DNA of 9,902 nucleotides from the NCBI GenBank assembly GCA_028694565.1, contig JAQVKR010000063.1, positions 1 to 9,902 of the forward strand, written 5' to 3'. The DNA comes from Gammaproteobacteria bacterium (GTDB lineage Bacteria > Pseudomonadota > Gammaproteobacteria > DSM-26407). The notes below the pieces were generated by a model that saw only the letters and a program-made list of their open reading frames with translations, was not told the origin of the DNA and searched no databases. Shown here in pieces: positions 7,201 to 9,902 of the stretch. Numbering within the stretch: position 1 is the stretch's first letter; each line of letters opens with the position of its first letter. The translations under genes and the position numbers were made by a program.

Positions 7201-9039
7201 ATGCCGAAAGTCTTCATCACCGATACGGTCCTGCGCGACGCGCACCAGTCCCTCATCGCGACCCGCCTGCGCACCGATGACATGCTGCCCATCTGCGGCA
7301 AGCTCGACGCCGCCGGCTACTGGTCGCTGGAGGTGTGGGGCGGCGCCACCTTCGACTCCTGCCTGCGCTTCCTCAAGGAGGACCCCTGGGAGCGGCTGCG
7401 CAAGCTGCGCGAGGCGCTGCCCAACACCCGGCTGCAGATGCTGCTGCGGGGCCAGAACCTGCTCGGCTACCGCCACTACTCCGACGACGTGGTGCGGGCC
7501 TTCGCCAGGCGCGCCGCGTCGAACGGCATCGACGTGTTCCGCATCTTCGACGCGCTGAACGACGTGCGCAATCTGCGCGTGGCCATCGAGTCGGTCAAGG
7601 CCGCCGAGAAGCACGCCCAGGGGGCCATCAGCTACACCACCAGCCCGGTGCACAGCAACGACCAGTTCGTTTCCATGGCGAAGGAGATGGCGCAGATGGG
7701 CTGCGACAGCATCGCCATCAAGGACATGGCGGGCCTGCTCACCCCCTACGCCACCGCCGAGCTGGTCAAGGCGCTGGTGGACGCCGTGGACCTGCCCATC
7801 CACCTGCACACCCATGCCACCTCCGGCCAGGCCGAGATGTGCCACCTGAAGGCCATCGAGAACGGCTGCCGCCACATCGACACCGCCATCTCCTCCATGG
7901 CCGGCGGCACCAGCCACGCCCCCACCGAGAGCATGGTGGCGGCCCTGCGCGGCACCGGGCACGACACGGGGATGGATCTCGAGCAGCTGCAGCAGATCGG
8001 CATGTACTTCTACGAGGTGCGCAAGCGCTACCACCAGTTCGAGAGCGACTACACCGGGGTGGACACCCGGGTGCAGGTGAACCAGGTGCCCGGCGGCATG
8101 ATCTCCAACCTCGCCAACCAGCTGCGCGAGCAGGGGGCGCTGGACCGGATGCAGGAGGTGCTCACCGAGATTCCGCGGGTGCGCGAGGATCTCGGCTTCC
8201 CGCCCCTGGTCACGCCCACCTCCCAGATCGTGGGCACCCAGGCGGTGCTCAACGTCCTCACCGGCACCCGCTACAAGACCATCACCAACGAGGTGAAGCT
8301 CTACCTGCAGGGCAAGTACGGCCGCCCGCCGGGGCAGGTGAACAGCCTGGTGCGCCAGCAGGCCATCGGCAACGAGCCGGTCATCGACGTGCGCCCCGCC
8401 GACATGCTCAAGGACGAGATGCACAACCTCGGCGAGCAGATCGGCCAGCTCGCCCGCGGCGAGGAGGACATCCTCACCTTCGCCATGTTCCCGGAGGTGG
8501 GGCGCCAGTTCCTGGAGCACCGCGCCGCCGGCACCCTGCATCCCGAGCCGCTGGAGCCCCCGCCGGCGAAGGAGGGCGAGCAGGCGCCGCCCAAGGAGAC
8601 CGCCCCCACCGAGTTCAACATCACCCTCCACGGCGAGACCTACCACGTGAAGGTCACCGGCACCGGCCAGAAGGCCGAGGCCGAGCGCCACTTCTACCTC
8701 ACCCTCGACGGGATGCCCGAGGAGATCGTGGTGGAGACGCTGGAGGAGGTGCTCCTCACCGGCGGCGCCGAGGGCGCGGTGGTGAGCAAGTCCAGGGGCG
8801 GGCGCCCGCGCGCCTCCAAGCCCGGCCACGTCACCACCTCCATGCCCAGCACCATCGTGGAGGTGAAGGTGAAGGAGGGCGACATGGTCAACGCCGGCGA
8901 CCCGGTGCTCATCGCCGAGGCGATGAAGATGGAGGCCGAGGTGCAGGCGCCCATCGCCGGCAAGGTGGTTGCCGTGCACATCGCCAAGGGCGACAGCGTC
9001 AATCCCAACGAGGCCCTGATCGAGATCGAACCCGCCTGA
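7201..9039 (+). CDS. oadA: Pyruvate carboxylase subunit B / oxaloacetate decarboxylase alpha subunit (carboxyltransferase-BCCP)
   Basis: Transfers carboxyl from carboxybiotin to pyruvate to give oxaloacetate (or the reverse). It has 612 residues in three parts: an HMG-lyase-like TIM barrel (about 1-270) with TDTVLRDAHQS (Asp13), RGQNLLGYRHY, IKDMAGLL (Lys174) and HLHTHATSG (His203, His205), matching the metal-binding set of the family; a conserved PYC/OADA domain (about 290-450); and, after a Pro/Glu-rich linker (about 450-475), a biotin carrier domain with EAMKMEAEV, where Lys576 is the biotinylated residue 37 from the end. The start ATG has only a weak GGGA before it. Na+-pumping oxaloacetate decarboxylase uses the same subunit with membrane OadB and OadG, neither of which is here, while a biotin carboxylase is directly upstream. 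I therefore favour pyruvate carboxylase subunit B (pycB), supplying oxaloacetate for biosynthesis. Confidence 0.93.
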   Translation: MPKVFITDTVLRDAHQSLIATRLRTDDMLPICGKLDAAGYWSLEVWGGATFDSCLRFLKEDPWERLRKLREALPNTRLQMLLRGQNLLGYRHYSDDVVRAFARRAASNGIDVFRIFDALNDVRNLRVAIESVKAAEKHAQGAISYTTSPVHSNDQFVSMAKEMAQMGCDSIAIKDMAGLLTPYATAELVKALVDAVDLPIHLHTHATSGQAEMCHLKAIENGCRHIDTAISSMAGGTSHAPTESMVAALRGTGHDTGMDLEQLQQIGMYFYEVRKRYHQFESDYTGVDTRVQVNQVPGGMISNLANQLREQGALDRMQEVLTEIPRVREDLGFPPLVTPTSQIVGTQAVLNVLTGTRYKTITNEVKLYLQGKYGRPPGQVNSLVRQQAIGNEPVIDVRPADMLKDEMHNLGEQIGQLARGEEDILTFAMFPEVGRQFLEHRAAGTLHPEPLEPPPAKEGEQAPPKETAPTEFNITLHGETYHVKVTGTGQKAEAERHFYLTLDGMPEEIVVETLEEVLLTGGAEGAVVSKSRGGRPRASKPGHVTTSMPSTIVEVKVKEGDMVNAGDPVLIAEAMKMEAEVQAPIAGKVVAVHIAKGDSVNPNEALIEIEPA

Positions 9040-9047
9040 GGCTCAGC

Positions 9048-9719
9048 ATGAACGCCATCGACGAACTGCTGCAGGGCTATGGCCGTTTCCGCGCCGGCTA
9101 CTACCCCCAGAAACAGGAACTGTTCGACCGCCTGAGCCGCGAGGGGCAGTCGCCCCGGGTGGCCATGGTGGCCTGCTGCGACTCGAGGGTGGATCCCGCC
9201 ATCATCCTCGATTGCGGCCCCGGCGAGATGTTCGTCATCCGCAACGTGGCCAACCTGGTGCCGCCCTACGAGCAGGCCGGCACCTACCACGGCACCAGCG
9301 CCGCACTGGAGTTCGCCGTGCTCGACCTGCAGGTGGAGCACGTGGTGATCATGGGCCACGCCTACTGCGGCGGCATCCGCTCGCTCATCACCACCCAGCC
9401 GGCCGCCGGGCGGCGGCGGGAGTTCATCGGACCGTGGATGGACATCGCCCGCGATGCCTGCAAGGTCGCCTTCGACCGGGCCCGTGCCGACGCCGCCCAC
9501 CCCGCCCGCGAGTGCGAGCAGGCGGGCGTGCGCGCCTCCCTGGACAACCTGCGCACCTTCCCCTGGGTGCGCGATCGGGAGGCGGAGGGCCGGCTGCAGC
9601 TGCACGGCTGGTACTTCGATCTGGACCGGGGCGAGCTGCTCGCCCTCGATGCCGAGACCGACCGCTTCGAGGTGATCGAAGCGCCGATCCCCGACGACCT
9701 GGAGCGCCACGCCCTGTGA
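9048..9719 (+). CDS. Beta-class carbonic anhydrase
   Basis: Zinc enzyme interconverting CO2 and bicarbonate, probably cytoplasmic (no signal peptide). It has 223 residues, typical of bacterial beta-CAs. Seen: ACCDSRVDP with zinc ligand Cys43 and the Asp45/Arg47 dyad, the other zinc ligands His104 and Cys107 in MGHAYCGGI, and the fold signature FVIRNVANLVPPYE (62-75) followed by GTSAALEFAVLDL. The C-terminal LHGWYFDLDRGELLAL strand is also typical. The start ATG is eight bases after the stop of the carboxyltransferase gene, and GAGGC at 9038-9042 overlaps that stop, so the genes are almost certainly co-transcribed and perhaps translationally coupled. Bicarbonate is the substrate of the biotin carboxylase two genes upstream, which explains the location. 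The next start overlaps this stop. Confidence 0.95.
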   Translation: MNAIDELLQGYGRFRAGYYPQKQELFDRLSREGQSPRVAMVACCDSRVDPAIILDCGPGEMFVIRNVANLVPPYEQAGTYHGTSAALEFAVLDLQVEHVVIMGHAYCGGIRSLITTQPAAGRRREFIGPWMDIARDACKVAFDRARADAAHPARECEQAGVRASLDNLRTFPWVRDREAEGRLQLHGWYFDLDRGELLALDAETDRFEVIEAPIPDDLERHAL

Positions 9720-9902
9720 GGGCGCCCGGCGCCCTCGCGCTGATCCTGGCGCTGGGGGCGTCCGCGCCCGCCATGGCGGCCCCCGTGCCCCTGGTCGCCG
9801 AGGGGGGCGCCCCGCTTCCCGCCTGCCGCAACCGCCTGCCCGATCTGGCGCTGACCCTGGAGGCGGTCGCCGGGGGGCTGCGGGTCGAGGTGGTGAACCG
9901 TG
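9716..9902 (+). CDS. Secreted/periplasmic protein of unknown function, 3'-truncated by window edge
   Basis: The frame starting at GTG 9716 overlaps the carbonic anhydrase stop (GTGA, four-base overlap) and stays open to the end of the window, giving 62 residues. It begins with a clear signal peptide: one Arg at position 2, a hydrophobic core ALALILALGAS, and an AMA|AP cleavage site after residue 21. The visible mature part (APVPLVAEGGAPLPACRNR...) has one Cys (residue 37) and then an Ala/Leu/Val-rich segment. It is too short to assign to a family. Third codon positions are almost all G or C. The overlap suggests translational coupling with the carbonic anhydrase. Export to the periplasm is well supported; the function is not known. 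Confidence 0.7.
   Translation, partial: MRAPGALALILALGASAPAMAAPVPLVAEGGAPLPACRNRLPDLALTLEAVAGGLRVEVVNR

Noticed and set aside
5736..7301. 521-codon minus-strand open frame opposite pycA
   Set aside because: Same shadow pattern; every recognisable motif is on the + strand.
6928..8979. Long minus-strand open frame (683 codons) opposite oadA
   Set aside because: Low-complexity His/Gly/Val/Leu translation, fully explained as the antisense shadow of the carboxyltransferase gene.
7335..9719. 794-codon + strand open frame spanning oadA and carbonic anhydrase
   Set aside because: Up to 9047 it is an out-of-frame reading of oadA, rich in Arg/Pro/His/Gly; only its last part, from 9048, is real, as the carbonic anhydrase. 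It is not a fusion protein.

Overview
The window (9,902 bases, visibly GC-rich, strong G/C bias at third codon positions) looks like chromosomal DNA of a high-GC proteobacterium with dissimilatory sulfur metabolism. The best guess is a chemolithoautotrophic or phototrophic sulfur-oxidising gammaproteobacterium (Chromatiales-like). This rests on sat-aprB-aprA lying together, plus an anaplerotic carboxylase and a carbonic anhydrase. A sulfate reducer is not excluded, because sat and aprBA also occur there and no direction-specific gene (dsr, sox, qmo, aprM) is in the window. All genes I support are on the + strand.

Bases 1-3598 hold the sulfite/APS/sulfate module: the 3' part of sat (ATP sulfurylase), then aprB and aprA (the two subunits of APS reductase). 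In an oxidiser the flow would be sulfite + AMP -> APS (AprBA), then APS + PPi -> ATP + sulfate (Sat). A stem-loop and a 10-bp palindrome lie between sat and aprB, and a strong hairpin terminator follows aprA (3623-3660). No aprM membrane-anchor gene lies next to aprB or aprA. Bases 3800-4714 encode a YkgJ/UPF0153-type cysteine-cluster protein with its own ribosome binding site.

Bases 4715-5750 are a gap of about 1 kb without a gene I can defend. It is packed with short perfect inverted repeats, has one AT-rich island (about 5384-5420) next to a strong hairpin, and contains two weak hints of decayed or unannotated coding sequence.

Bases 5751-9902 form a tight second operon: biotin carboxylase (pyruvate carboxylase subunit A), a carboxyltransferase with a fused biotin carrier domain (OadA/PycB), a beta-class carbonic anhydrase 8 bases later, and the start of a secreted protein whose GTG start overlaps the carbonic anhydrase stop. 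The likely logic is that carbonic anhydrase makes the bicarbonate that the biotin carboxylase consumes, feeding oxaloacetate into the TCA cycle. The secreted partner is unidentified and runs off the right edge.

Most of the window is well-known metabolism. The less ordinary parts are the hairpin-dense gap, the carbonic anhydrase/pyruvate carboxylase/secreted-protein coupling, and the cysteine-cluster gene after aprA.
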